Shown here: piece after piece, positions 8,943 to 17,126 of the stretch
How the letters are laid out: every line of letters begins with the position of its first letter
Position numbering within the stretch: position 1 is the stretch's first letter
Assembly: GCA_934454035.1 (NCBI GenBank)
Contig: CAKSFY010000005.1
Location: forward strand, 1-44,728
Source of the DNA: an uncultured Clostridia bacterium
GTDB taxonomy: Bacteria > Bacillota > Clostridia > UBA1381
Length of the DNA: 44,728 nt
Direction: 5' to 3'
Made by a program: the position numbers and the translations under genes
The notes under the pieces: model-generated
Told to the model about the DNA's origin: nothing
Seen by the model: only the letters and a program-made list of their open reading frames with translations
Databases searched by the model: none

Positions 8943-8984
8943 AGTATACCATAAAACAAAAAAAAGTCAACGAATAAATGTTCG
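8943..8984 (-). promoter_or_regulatory. uvrB promoter with LexA (SOS) box
   Basis: Reading leftward: CGAACATTTATTCG (8971-8984), then TTGACT (8965-8970), 16 bases, and TATACT (8943-8948). The first element matches the Firmicutes LexA/DinR consensus CGAACATATGTTCG at 12 of 14 positions and abuts the -35. LexA bound here would block RNA polymerase, so uvrB, uvrA and the HAD gene should be induced by DNA damage. Confidence 0.85.
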
Positions 8985-9040
8985 TGTGAAAACATTTTGT
9001 CAATATGTACAAAATTTTGGGGAAAGCTATGCTTCGTTTC

Positions 9041-9069
9041 TTGATTTTGATTTGAAAATATGATATCAT
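9041..9069 (+). promoter_or_regulatory. Promoter of the ABC exporter gene
   Basis: TTGATT (9041-9046), a 17-base spacer and TATCAT (9064-9069) lie 26 bases before the start codon. Moderate housekeeping match. Confidence 0.5.
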
Positions 9070-9095
9070 TATATTAAGAAAAGAGGTATCGGTTT

Positions 9096-10835
9096 ATGAA
9101 CACTTATAAAACTTCATATTTGATAAAAAGATTTGCGCCATACTATAAAAAATATATGAAAACTCTTATTTTTGATTTAATTTGCGCGTCTCTTACAACC
9201 GTATGTGAATTAGTATTTCCGCTGATTGTCAGATATATTACAAATACGGCGGTGAATAATATTGCGGCTCTTTCGGTCGGAATTGTTGTGAGGCTTTGTA
9301 CGGTTTATTTTGTTTTGAGAATAATTGACACACTTGCAAATTACTATATGGCAAACACAGGGCATGTCATGGGCACAAAAATGGAAAGTGATATGCGGCA
9401 TGATTTATTTACGCATTTGCAGACTTTGTCATATGCGTATTTTTCGGAAATGAAGGTCGGGCAGATAATGGCAAGAATTACAAGCGATTTGTTTGATGTG
9501 ACAGAGTTTGCGCATCATTGCCCGGAGACTCTTTTTATTCTGAGTGTAAAGGTGATTGTGTCTTTCATTATATTAATGGGAATCAATCCCTTGCTGACTC
9601 TTATTATTTTTATTATTCTGCCTGTAATGCTGATATGTTCTATGAGTTTCAGAAATAAGATGCGTGCGGCATTTAAGGATTCCAGAGTTCAGGTCGGCGA
9701 GCTTAATGCCCGTGTGGAGGACAGCCTTTTGGGAGTAAGAGTGGTAAAATCCTTTGCCAATGAGGATATTGAAATTGATAAGTTCGACAATGGAAACATG
9801 AAGTTTTTGGAGACAAAAAAAAGAGCGTATAAATATATGGCGGGATTTCAGAGCACCACCAGATTTTTTGAGGGTTTTATGTATATTGTCGTTGTTGCGG
9901 CAGGCTCTCTGTTCATGATTAATTCAAAAATAACCCCAGCCGATTTAATTGCATATTTACTGTATGTAACAACTCTTTTGGCTTCGATAAGAACGCTTAT
10001 TGAATTTACGGAGCAGTTTCAAAGAGGAATGACCGGAATTGAAAGATTTATCGAGATAATGGATGCAAAAGCTGATATTGTTGATAAAGAAGATGCGGAA
10101 GAACTTAAGGATGTGAAAGGAGATATTAATTTTAAAGATGTGAGCTTTAAATATCCGGGTTCAAATGAATATGTTTTCAGACATTTGAATCTTCATATTC
10201 CGTCCGGTTCCTCGGTTGCTCTGGTCGGTCCGTCGGGCAGCGGAAAAACAACCATATGTAACCTTATTCCGAGATTTTATGATGTAACGGACGGGAAAAT
10301 AACAGTTGACGGACTCGATATAAGAGATGTTACGGCAAAATCATTAAGAAATTATATAGGCGTGGTTCAGCAGGAGGTATATCTGTTTTCAGGAACAGTT
10401 ATGGAAAATATAGCTTACGGATGCCCGGGCGCGTCCAAAGAAGCAGTGGAAGCTGCGGCAAAGCGTGCCGGAGCGGATGAGTTTATATCCGGACTGCCGC
10501 AAGGGTATGATACATATGTCGGGGAAAGAGGAGTAAAACTGTCAGGAGGACAAAAACAAAGAATATCGATTGCAAGAGTTTTTCTTAAAAATCCGCCGAT
10601 ACTGCTTTTGGACGAAGCAACTTCCGCATTGGATAATGAAAGTGAAAAGCTTGTGCAAAAATCCTTGGAGGAGCTGTCAAAGGGCAGAACCGTTTTCACC
10701 ATTGCGCACAGGCTCACTACGGTCAAAAATTCCGACACAATTCTGGTGCTTACGCATAACGGAATCGAGGAGCAGGGAACGCACGATGAATTGCTGAAAT
10801 TAAACGGTGTGTATAAAAGTCTATATAATATGTAG
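9096..10835 (+). CDS. ABC exporter, fused membrane and ATPase domains
   Basis: Homodimeric exporter half-transporter of the MsbA/LmrA/BmrA type, 579 residues. The ABC_membrane region (about 15-300) carries six transmembrane segments, with a typical coupling sequence VGQIMARITSDLFDV. The ATPase domain (about 345-575) has Walker A GPSGSGKTT, Q-loop VVQQEVYLFSGTV, signature LSGGQKQR, Walker B ILLLDEATSALD and the switch histidine in TIAHRL. ATG at 9096 follows AGAGGTATCGGTTT. It is monocistronic, flanked by its own promoter and a strong hairpin. Substrate (drug, lipid or peptide) is unknown; there is no peptidase domain and no partner half-transporter beside it. Confidence 0.93.
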   Translation: MNTYKTSYLIKRFAPYYKKYMKTLIFDLICASLTTVCELVFPLIVRYITNTAVNNIAALSVGIVVRLCTVYFVLRIIDTLANYYMANTGHVMGTKMESDMRHDLFTHLQTLSYAYFSEMKVGQIMARITSDLFDVTEFAHHCPETLFILSVKVIVSFIILMGINPLLTLIIFIILPVMLICSMSFRNKMRAAFKDSRVQVGELNARVEDSLLGVRVVKSFANEDIEIDKFDNGNMKFLETKKRAYKYMAGFQSTTRFFEGFMYIVVVAAGSLFMINSKITPADLIAYLLYVTTLLASIRTLIEFTEQFQRGMTGIERFIEIMDAKADIVDKEDAEELKDVKGDINFKDVSFKYPGSNEYVFRHLNLHIPSGSSVALVGPSGSGKTTICNLIPRFYDVTDGKITVDGLDIRDVTAKSLRNYIGVVQQEVYLFSGTVMENIAYGCPGASKEAVEAAAKRAGADEFISGLPQGYDTYVGERGVKLSGGQKQRISIARVFLKNPPILLLDEATSALDNESEKLVQKSLEELSKGRTVFTIAHRLTTVKNSDTILVLTHNGIEEQGTHDELLKLNGVYKSLYNM

Positions 10836-10839
10836 AAAC

Positions 10840-10884
10840 ACAAAATATGGTGTGTGCCGAAATGAGGCATACACCATATTTTGT
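10840..10884. terminator. Bidirectional terminator between convergent genes
   Basis: A 19-bp stem (10840-10858 with 10866-10884, one G-T pair), 7-base loop. It lies between the exporter stop and the stop of the leftward small membrane-protein gene, which begins two bases later. Confidence 0.88.
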
Positions 10885-10885
10885 A

Positions 10886-11137
10886 TTATATTATATAAGT
10901 AAGAACTGCTGCAAATATTGCTGCCGCAGCACATGAAACCAAGATAAAAGGCAGCCGCGAACGCTTTTTTTTCGCATAAATCTGAGGGTGTTCAAGATAT
11001 GCCGAGACTATCCGCTCGGCGTCCTCTATGACCTTATCCTCAAGCGCGGGATTGTAGTCTTTTAAGATAATAATTGCCTGATGAATATAAGGCGAAGAAA
11101 AGTTATCCAGTATAACCGCTTGCTTTGTGTTTTTCAT
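10886..11137 (-). CDS. Small C-tail-anchored membrane protein, function unknown
   Basis: An 83-residue protein I do not recognise. Residues 1-55 are soluble, with acidic helical sequence (LEDKVIEDAERIVSAYLEH); a basic patch KKKRSR near 57-62 is followed by one strongly hydrophobic helix (about 63-83) at the extreme C-terminus, so the N-terminal part should face the cytoplasm. Start ATG at 11135-11137 has GAGGGA upstream at a suitable distance. A 10-bp hairpin lies 34 bases upstream. Neighbours give no functional clue. Confidence 0.65.
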   Translation of the reverse strand: MKNTKQAVILDNFSSPYIHQAIIILKDYNPALEDKVIEDAERIVSAYLEHPQIYAKKKRSRLPFILVSCAAAAIFAAVLTYII

Positions 11138-11395
11138 TTAGATCCCTCTCTTAATAAATTTGTAGCATTTTGCGATTTGTTTATCTGTAGATATGATTGA
11201 CAAATCGCATATTTTTTATACATTTTTTAATCCAAATACTGTATTTTTGCCGAAAAATCCTTAAAAATATTAAGAAAAATACCAATAAAAGGAATTTAAA
11301 AGCATTTTGTGGTAAAAAATTATAAACATATAATGTAATTGTTAAAAAAATAATAAGCAATTTAGTAAAAACGTAACAAATTCGTAATAACTTTC
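11138..11395. other. A/T-rich spacer with one hairpin (11171-11209)
   Basis: No convincing gene. A perfect 10-bp stem (11171-11180 with 11200-11209, TGCGATTTGT and its complement) with a 19-base loop is followed on the + strand by a short T-run. It sits in the leader of the leftward small membrane-protein gene and may be a structured 5' region or a terminator for stray rightward transcription. The rest is very A/T-rich and featureless. Confidence 0.5.
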
Positions 11396-11424
11396 TTGAC
11401 TTTTGCATATAATCATAGTAAAAT
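11396..11424 (+). promoter_or_regulatory. Promoter of the 3D-domain protein gene
   Basis: TTGACT (11396-11401), 17 bases, TAAAAT (11419-11424): a good housekeeping-sigma promoter, predicting a leader of about 118 bases. Confidence 0.7.
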
Positions 11425-11430
11425 AGCTCG

Positions 11431-11548
11431 TATAGGACTTGGAAAAACAGTTTTTAGGAATATTCATTGAGTTGTATATTCGGGACAATAGTTTAATATA
11501 TTGTCCGAACTTTGCCTATGCGGCAACTACAGAAAGGAATGATTAAGA
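11431..11548 (+). promoter_or_regulatory. Structured 5' leader of the 3D-domain gene
   Basis: The leader holds three small hairpins: GAATAT/ATATTC around 11458-11481, GGACAATA/TATTGTCC (11483-11490 with 11499-11506), and TTGCC/GGCAA (11512-11516 with 11522-11526), the last ending 6 bases before AAAGGA. Homologues in other Firmicutes are often preceded by a c-di-AMP riboswitch, but the conserved bases of that class are not seen here. Whether the leader regulates is unknown. Confidence 0.4.
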
Positions 11549-12607
11549 ATGTCTTTATTTGAAAAATTAAAGAAATTCCCAAAAAGAAATCCGAAAAAAT
11601 TGTTTGAAACTCTTATGGCGGTTGTTGTTGCATCTATGGTCACAATGGGTGCAGTGTATGATACGGGTCTGAAAGAGATAACCGTTATGCATACCGATTT
11701 GTTTGCCGGCACTACTCAGACAATGACCGTTACCACAAGAGGAGAAAAAGTATCCGATTTGTTTGAAGAAAAAGATATTTCGGTTGATAATGACGACATT
11801 ACCACTTTTTCGATGACGGATGATATATCCGACGGTGATACCCTGGAAATAAAGCAGGGAAGAAAAATCAAAATCAATGCTGACGGAGCAGCTAAGACAA
11901 CATTGACATCACGCACAACGGTTGCCGAAGCATTGATGGAAAACGGCATTGCAATCGGTGCTGACGATTGGGCGGAGCCGGGCTTTGAGACTGCCGTTAC
12001 GGACGGCATGGAAATCACTTTATACCGAATCGACGTGCGGGAAGAAACTGTTACAGAGAAGTTTTCAGGTCCTGTAGAGAATCGCACGGACGACAGTATG
12101 TATGCTGATGAGCAAAAGGTAATAAAGGGAGCCGAAGGAGTCAAAGAGGTTTCGTACAAAATTATGTCCAGTGAAGGAAATGAAGTTTACCGCGAAATAC
12201 TTTCGGAAAACGTCATATCAGAGCCGGGCACAACGGTTGTTGTTACAGGAACAAAAACCAGACTTGCGGCAACAAAACAGGGAAAAACATTCACATATTC
12301 AAAGAAAATAACTGTGAATGCTACTGCATATGATACATCTCCTGAAGAAAACGGCGGTTATTCAAGAACAGCGCTCGGTCTTACACCGAGATTCGGAATA
12401 GTAGCGGTTGACCCGAGAGTAATTCCGTTGGGTTCGAAGCTTTATATAGAGTCGGTTGATGACGGTGGTTCATGGACATACGGCTATGCTATAGCCGGTG
12501 ATACCGGCGGTGCGATAAAGGGAAACAGAATTGACCTTTGCTATAACACAAAGCGCGAGTGTATACAGTTCGGAAGAAGAAAAGCGACAGTATATGTTTT
12601 GGATTAA
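11549..12607 (+). CDS. YabE/Rpf-like secreted cell-wall protein (DUF348-G5-3D)
   Basis: A 352-residue protein related to B. subtilis YabE and to resuscitation-promoting factors. An N-terminal membrane anchor or signal (about 22-42) is followed by two DUF348 modules (about 45-150), a G5 domain (about 165-250), and the C-terminal 3D domain (about 262-352). The 3D domain carries the conserved aspartates in AVDPRVIPLG and AGDTGGAIKGNRIDL, a fold shared with lytic transglycosylase MltA. It is expected to cleave or remodel peptidoglycan outside the cell. ATG at 11549 lies 10 bases after AAAGGA. It is a single gene with its own promoter and terminator. Confidence 0.9.
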   Translation: MSLFEKLKKFPKRNPKKLFETLMAVVVASMVTMGAVYDTGLKEITVMHTDLFAGTTQTMTVTTRGEKVSDLFEEKDISVDNDDITTFSMTDDISDGDTLEIKQGRKIKINADGAAKTTLTSRTTVAEALMENGIAIGADDWAEPGFETAVTDGMEITLYRIDVREETVTEKFSGPVENRTDDSMYADEQKVIKGAEGVKEVSYKIMSSEGNEVYREILSENVISEPGTTVVVTGTKTRLAATKQGKTFTYSKKITVNATAYDTSPEENGGYSRTALGLTPRFGIVAVDPRVIPLGSKLYIESVDDGGSWTYGYAIAGDTGGAIKGNRIDLCYNTKRECIQFGRRKATVYVLD

Positions 12608-12610
12608 AAT

Positions 12611-12650
12611 AAAAATATCGGAGCAGCCGGTAAGCTGCTCCGATATTTTT
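12611..12650. terminator. Bidirectional terminator
   Basis: A perfect 17-bp stem (12611-12627 with 12634-12650) with a 6-base loop between convergent genes; its right arm overlaps the stop codon of the flavodiiron gene. A- and T-runs at the ends suit both directions. Confidence 0.92.
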
Positions 12651-13803
12651 ATTTTAATAATTCATCTGCCAATATCTCAATCTGTTTTTTGTTTTCGTCA
12701 TTCATTGCCGACATAATTCGGACGGTAGTTTCGGCATATGTGATATTTTTGCTTTTTTCAAGCATGCCGCTCATAACCCTTGCTGCGGTCGGCGCCCAGC
12801 TTCCGTTTTCGATAAATGCAACGGTTCTGTTTTGATAATTTCTTTCGGTCAGGCTTTCTATAAATTCACGCATGAACGGGAATACGTCTCCGTTATAAGT
12901 AGGAGTTGCCAGCACCAGTTTTCCGTAGCGGAAAGCGTCCTCAACGGCTTCTGCCATATCGCATCTTGCAAGATCGTTTAAAGCGACTTTCGGGCAGCCT
13001 TTTGCAGAAAGTATTTCAGCAAGCGTCTCAGCGGCTTTTTTTGTATTTCCGTATATTGATGTATAAGCAATCACGACACCGTCGCTTTCGACCGAATAAG
13101 ATGACCAGGTGTTGTACAGATTAATATAATAGTCAAGATTTTCTTTAAGTATAGGTCCGTGCAGGGGGCATATAATTTCTATATCCAGATTTGCCGCTTT
13201 TTTTAAGAGCGCCTGCACTTGTGCACCGTATTTTCCGACAATACCGAAATAGTAGCGGCGCGCTTCGCAAGCCCAATCCTCATCGGCATCCAAAGCGCCG
13301 AATTTCCCGAATCCGTCTGCGGAAAACAAGACCTTGTCACAGCTGTCATAGGTTACTATAACCTCCGGCCAGTGTACCATCGGAGCGGTTATAAATGTAA
13401 GCTTGTGTTTTCCCAAATCAAGCGTATCACCCTCACCTGCCACGATTCGTCTGTCGGCATAATCACTGCCGAAAAAGTTTTTCATCATTGTAAAGGCTTT
13501 TGCCGAAGCAACGACAACCGCGTTCGGATATTCACTCAGAAAACGGTCTATATTTGCCGAGTGATCGGGCTCCATATGCTGAACTATCAGATAATCGGGT
13601 GATTTTTCACCGAGAACATTTTTTATATTTGACAGCCATTCATCACCGAAGTGAATATCTACCGTGTCAGTTACGGCAATTTTTTCGTCTGTAATTACAT
13701 ATGAGTTGTATGCCATCCCGTTTTCAACAACATACTGTCCTTCAAACAAATCAATTCGGCGGTCGTTTACGCCGACATATTTAATATCATTTGTAATATT
13801 CAT
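12649..13803 (-). CDS. fprA: Flavodiiron protein (A-type flavoprotein)
   Basis: Cytoplasmic O2 (and possibly NO) reductase, 384 residues. The N-terminal metallo-beta-lactamase-like domain (about 1-245) keeps the diiron ligands: HMEPDH (near 77-82, H-x-E-x-D-H), a histidine in APMVHWPE (near 143), the aspartate in FSADGFGKFG (near 162), and the histidine in CPLHGP (near 222). The C-terminal flavodoxin domain (about 250-384) has the FMN loop YTSIYGNTKKAA and later ATPTYNGD. In anaerobes it takes electrons from rubredoxin to reduce oxygen to water. No rubredoxin gene is adjacent. ATG at 13801-13803 has AAGGGAGA upstream. Confidence 0.96.
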   Translation of the reverse strand: MNITNDIKYVGVNDRRIDLFEGQYVVENGMAYNSYVITDEKIAVTDTVDIHFGDEWLSNIKNVLGEKSPDYLIVQHMEPDHSANIDRFLSEYPNAVVVASAKAFTMMKNFFGSDYADRRIVAGEGDTLDLGKHKLTFITAPMVHWPEVIVTYDSCDKVLFSADGFGKFGALDADEDWACEARRYYFGIVGKYGAQVQALLKKAANLDIEIICPLHGPILKENLDYYINLYNTWSSYSVESDGVVIAYTSIYGNTKKAAETLAEILSAKGCPKVALNDLARCDMAEAVEDAFRYGKLVLATPTYNGDVFPFMREFIESLTERNYQNRTVAFIENGSWAPTAARVMSGMLEKSKNITYAETTVRIMSAMNDENKKQIEILADELLK

Positions 13804-13850
13804 TTTTACGTCTCCCTTTTTACATATTGCAAATTTTATCTGCTGATTAT

Positions 13851-13878
13851 ATTATAACATAATCGTCATAAAATGCAA
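13851..13878 (-). promoter_or_regulatory. Promoter of the flavodiiron gene
   Basis: Leftward, TTGCAT (13873-13878), 16 bases and a perfect TATAAT (13851-13856), 48 bases before the start codon. No clear oxygen-responsive operator was recognised. Confidence 0.6.
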
Positions 13879-13888
13879 GAAAAAATTT

Positions 13889-14755
13889 TCATGTTTTGCT
13901 TATTGCGCATAAAAGAAGCGGAGCGTTTTCGGCATAGACGCTGTCGAGCATACTCATCGGGAGAGGATTTTTTCCGTGTCCCATTTCCACTGTAAATCCG
14001 GCTTTCCCGAATTCGTTTATGAACCAGTCCTTGCAGCCGCCGTAAGCTGCCGTTCCCTCCGGAACAGCAGGAGTATATCCGCTTGCATCGGCAAAGGCAT
14101 TTGCCAAATCCATGGAACGCTCTTCGGCTTTTCCGTCAAAATCATAATATATCTCGCCGCCCTGGCTGTGAAAAGCCATCAGCATGTCAAAGCCGGTTTT
14201 ACGTACAAAGTCAACAACGGCACGTGTTTCCGGCTCGCTTTCCGAATAAGGACCGCTGTAGCCGGTGGGTGACGGTCTCATGCTGACAACGCGCCAGCCG
14301 GCATTGTAGTTATGATTAATGTCAACTCCGTTTGCGTTTGCCTGCCAGACCTTATTAAAGCTGTGTATACCCACCATGCTGACCAGCTTTCGGTGATACG
14401 GATTTGTCACATCTATTCCATGAACCGCTATATCAACACCGTCGGGATTTACCATAGGCACTGCAAAGAGCGCCGTCCGCTTTTGCAAAGCTCTTGCGTC
14501 ATAGCCGAAAAACTCGTTTCCGCTTTCGGCAGCTTTCGCATATTCATCCAAAAAACGCATAATAAATGCGGAGGTAAGGTATTCCAGTCCGTGATGCGCT
14601 CCGTTTATAAAAAGTTTTCTTTTGCCGTCTCCGATTTTTATGCAGTACAGTTTATGCTCCATTACGCTCTCACCTATGGAAAAAAGCTCGGCGCATTTGT
14701 GATTTTTTGAAAGTCTGTCTGCATCTTTTTCAAGTTCGCTGTAGTCGTATCCCAT
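13889..14755 (-). CDS. M14-family zinc carboxypeptidase
   Basis: A 288-residue metallopeptidase resembling gamma-D-glutamyl-diaminopimelate peptidase I (MpaA/ENP1 group). The zinc site is NGAHHGLE (near 49-56, H-x-x-E) plus the histidine of MAFHSQGGE (near 191), and the catalytic glutamate is in GFTVEMGHG (near 254). Substrate-positioning residues in NPDGVD (near 100) and NANGVDINHNY (near 140) are also seen. It probably trims muropeptide stems. No signal peptide is present, so it may act in the cytoplasm on recycled peptides or in the spore. AAAGGAGG lies 11 bases before the ATG at 14753-14755. Confidence 0.92.
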   Translation of the reverse strand: MGYDYSELEKDADRLSKNHKCAELFSIGESVMEHKLYCIKIGDGKRKLFINGAHHGLEYLTSAFIMRFLDEYAKAAESGNEFFGYDARALQKRTALFAVPMVNPDGVDIAVHGIDVTNPYHRKLVSMVGIHSFNKVWQANANGVDINHNYNAGWRVVSMRPSPTGYSGPYSESEPETRAVVDFVRKTGFDMLMAFHSQGGEIYYDFDGKAEERSMDLANAFADASGYTPAVPEGTAAYGGCKDWFINEFGKAGFTVEMGHGKNPLPMSMLDSVYAENAPLLLCAISKT

Positions 14756-14816
14756 AATTTTTCGTTCCTCCTTTGGTTTTTTGTAATATTATATTCGGAT
14801 CAGTATAAAAAAAGAA

Positions 14817-14865
14817 TAAATAAGCAGACAATGCCGAATATTAAACGGCATTGTCTGCTTATTTA
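14817..14865 (-). terminator. Terminator after the YtxH-like gene
   Basis: A perfect 20-bp stem (14817-14836 with 14846-14865), 9-base loop; its right arm includes the stop codon of the YtxH-like gene. In the leftward direction it is followed by TATTCTTTTTTTATACTG, a good U-tract, so it isolates that gene from the M14 gene. Confidence 0.92.
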
Positions 14866-15042
14866 TCTCATTATTTCCATTGCGGTGTCTATTACTCCGC
14901 CAATGCTTCTGAAAACACCTTCGGTTTTTTTCTGAAGCTTGTGACGCTGTCTGTCGGATACAGGGTCAACAAGCATTGTCATTGCTGCACCGAGTATCAG
15001 ACCGGTTGTTATTCCGCCTAAAAAGCCTGCTGTTTTATTCAT
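14863..15042 (-). CDS. YtxH-like small membrane protein
   Basis: A 59-residue protein with one glycine-rich hydrophobic segment (AGFLGGITTGLILGAAMTML, about 4-23) followed by DPVSDRQRHKLQKKTE and an amphipathic tail. This is the pattern of YtxH/gas-vesicle-like general-stress proteins, which have a single membrane helix and coiled-coil tail; their role is poorly known. ATG at 15040-15042 has GGAGGA about 13 bases upstream, a long spacing. An in-frame ATG at 15066 precedes that site and lacks its own, so I prefer the shorter form. Confidence 0.72.
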   Translation of the reverse strand: MNKTAGFLGGITTGLILGAAMTMLVDPVSDRQRHKLQKKTEGVFRSIGGVIDTAMEIMR

Positions 15043-15129
15043 AATAATTACAATTCCTCCGTTCATATTATATTTGTATTTGATACAATGATAGTATTTT
15101 ACAAAATATAATTTTTATACCGGATAAAA

Positions 15130-16980
15130 TCACATTATTCTGACATGATATTCGTTGAACCATGCGTTCAGCTGAATAAGATAGCCTATAAACTGCGGAC
15201 CTGCCATAAGCTGCCCGAAAAACGGTTTTCCGTAATCGGAGGATTCACCGCAAAGCTTCTCCAGCACTGATTTATCCGCAAAGGTAAGTATCGGCGCATT
15301 CGGGTCGGAAATAGTATCAAGAAGCATATTTTTTACAAGTTTTTCATATTTGGGATTGTGTGTTTTTGGATAAGGACTCTTTTTTCTGTTTAAAACATCC
15401 TCCGGAAGAATGCCTTTTGCAGCCATGCGCAAAATGCTTTTTGAAATGTTATCCTTATTTTTCATCTCCCACGGAATATTCCAGACATACTCAACAAGCC
15501 GATGGTCGCAGAAAGGAACTCTGACCTCAAGTCCGCTTGCCATACTCATTCTGTCCTTTCGGTCGAGAAGATTTGTCATGAACCAGTTAATATTAAGATA
15601 CGAAATCTCACGTCTGCGTTTTTCCTCAGCATTGTCTCCGTCAAAGGTCGGTACTTCGGCTATGGATTCATCATATCTCATGCGGGAATAATTTTCAAGC
15701 TCCAATGTTTCGGCTACGGCAGGCTTTAATATACTGTTTCTCAGGCTCATATCGTATGACCACGGAAATGCCGGGGTTGCAAATGCCTTTTCGCTTCTGA
15801 ACCACGGATAACCGCCGAATATTTCATCCGAACATTCCCCGGAGAGAATAACGGTATGTCTTTTCTTTATTTCGCGGCAGAAATAGAGCAGGGAAGCGTC
15901 TACATCTGCCATACCCGGCAAGTCTTTGTAACGCATTGCGTCAATAAGATAATCACAAAGCTCGGCATTGTCACATTTTAAATATGTGTGGTCGGTGCCG
16001 AATTCTTCTGCCATTCGCTTGACCCACGGAGCGTCGGCATCCGGCTGAAATGCGGAGGCCTTGAAATATTTTTCATTGTCGATATAGTCAAAGGAATATG
16101 TTGAAAGCTGCTTGCCGAGATTGTGCATATGATTTGCCGCAACCGCGGATATAATACTAGAATCAAGTCCGCCGGAAAGAAGTGTTCCGATAGGAACATC
16201 CGAGACAAGCTGACGTTCGATACTGTCTGTCAAAAGCCTGCGGACTGTCAGAACGGTATCCTCATAACTATCCGTGTGCTCGCGGCTTTCAAGCTGCCAG
16301 TACGGAAATATTTTAATTCCGCTGCGGTCTATTATCATACTGTGTGCGGGGCGAAGCTCCGATACATCTTTAAAGACCCCGATTCCCTGAGTTCGTGCCG
16401 GAGATATTGCAAAAAGCTCCTGTAAGCCGACTTTATCAACGGTGGCTTTAAATGACGGATGACGGAAAAGACCTTTAATTTCCGAAGAAAATAAAACCGT
16501 ATCACCCAAAGCGGTATAAAAGAACGGTTTTACTCCGAACCGGTCGCGGCAGGCAAAAACTCTCTGGCGCATGGAATCCCAAATGCAGAATGAATAAATA
16601 CCGTTGAGCTTTTCGGCACATTTTGTTCCGAAGTGAATATATGAGTATAATAAAATTTCGGTGTCGGAGGTTGTTTCAAAGCTGTAGCCGCAGGCACTGA
16701 GTTCCTTTTTTAAATCATCGGCATTGTACAATTCACCGTTATATGTAATAACAAACTCATAGCCGCCGACAGTCCGCGACATAGGCTGTTTTCCGCCTTC
16801 CGGGTCTATGACTGCAAGACGTGAGTGTGAAAAAGCGGCATGCTCGCCGACCCATTCTCCCCATGAATCAGGACCTCTGTGGCGCATACTCTCGGCCATG
16901 TCGCGAACAATCAGCGTGTTGTAGCTTTTGTAGGTAAGAAAATTTATTTTGAAATTTATCATTCCTGAAATTGAACACAT
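15130..16980 (-). CDS. asnB: Asparagine synthetase, glutamine-hydrolysing
   Basis: Converts aspartate, glutamine and ATP to asparagine. At 616 residues it has the class-II amidotransferase domain first (about 1-210), with catalytic Cys2 after the initiator (MCSISGM), RHRGPDSWGEW near 33-43 and the ammonia-site motif YNGELYN near 79-85. The synthetase domain (about 230-600) has the PP-loop LLSGGLDSS near 268-276 and SGECSDEIFGGYPW near 378-391. The start has GGAGTG 8 bases upstream. It is divergent from the Rrf2 gene, sharing a short A/T-rich promoter region. Some close paralogues amidate cell-wall precursors, so a wall role is possible, but the sequence fits the standard enzyme. Confidence 0.93.
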   Translation of the reverse strand: MCSISGMINFKINFLTYKSYNTLIVRDMAESMRHRGPDSWGEWVGEHAAFSHSRLAVIDPEGGKQPMSRTVGGYEFVITYNGELYNADDLKKELSACGYSFETTSDTEILLYSYIHFGTKCAEKLNGIYSFCIWDSMRQRVFACRDRFGVKPFFYTALGDTVLFSSEIKGLFRHPSFKATVDKVGLQELFAISPARTQGIGVFKDVSELRPAHSMIIDRSGIKIFPYWQLESREHTDSYEDTVLTVRRLLTDSIERQLVSDVPIGTLLSGGLDSSIISAVAANHMHNLGKQLSTYSFDYIDNEKYFKASAFQPDADAPWVKRMAEEFGTDHTYLKCDNAELCDYLIDAMRYKDLPGMADVDASLLYFCREIKKRHTVILSGECSDEIFGGYPWFRSEKAFATPAFPWSYDMSLRNSILKPAVAETLELENYSRMRYDESIAEVPTFDGDNAEEKRRREISYLNINWFMTNLLDRKDRMSMASGLEVRVPFCDHRLVEYVWNIPWEMKNKDNISKSILRMAAKGILPEDVLNRKKSPYPKTHNPKYEKLVKNMLLDTISDPNAPILTFADKSVLEKLCGESSDYGKPFFGQLMAGPQFIGYLIQLNAWFNEYHVRIM

Positions 16981-17058
16981 AGTTATATCACTCCATCTAT
17001 ATTTTATACTTTAATATACGAAAATATATAAAAATGTGTGATAAAATAAAAATACATC

Positions 17059-17087
17059 TTGAAAACCTACTAAATATATGTTATTAT
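17059..17087 (+). promoter_or_regulatory. Promoter and possible self-operator of the Rrf2 gene
   Basis: TTGAAA (17059-17064), 17 bases, TATTAT (17082-17087). An imperfect dyad, TACTAAATA to TATAGTA (about 17068-17091), overlaps spacer and -10, where an Rrf2-family repressor would be expected to bind; this is inference. Confidence 0.5.
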
Positions 17088-17126
17088 AGTATTATATAAG
17101 ATTGATTTGAAAATGAGGGATTGGAA

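Noticed and set aside
11181..11408. 75-codon leftward frame in the spacer before the 3D-domain gene
   Set aside because: Very A/T-rich Phe/Leu/Ile/Lys composition, no ribosome binding site, and it covers the 3D-domain gene promoter.
11396..11548. c-di-AMP riboswitch before the 3D-domain gene
   Set aside because: Expected from homologues, but the conserved GGGGAA and CCGUCAGC-type segments are not present.
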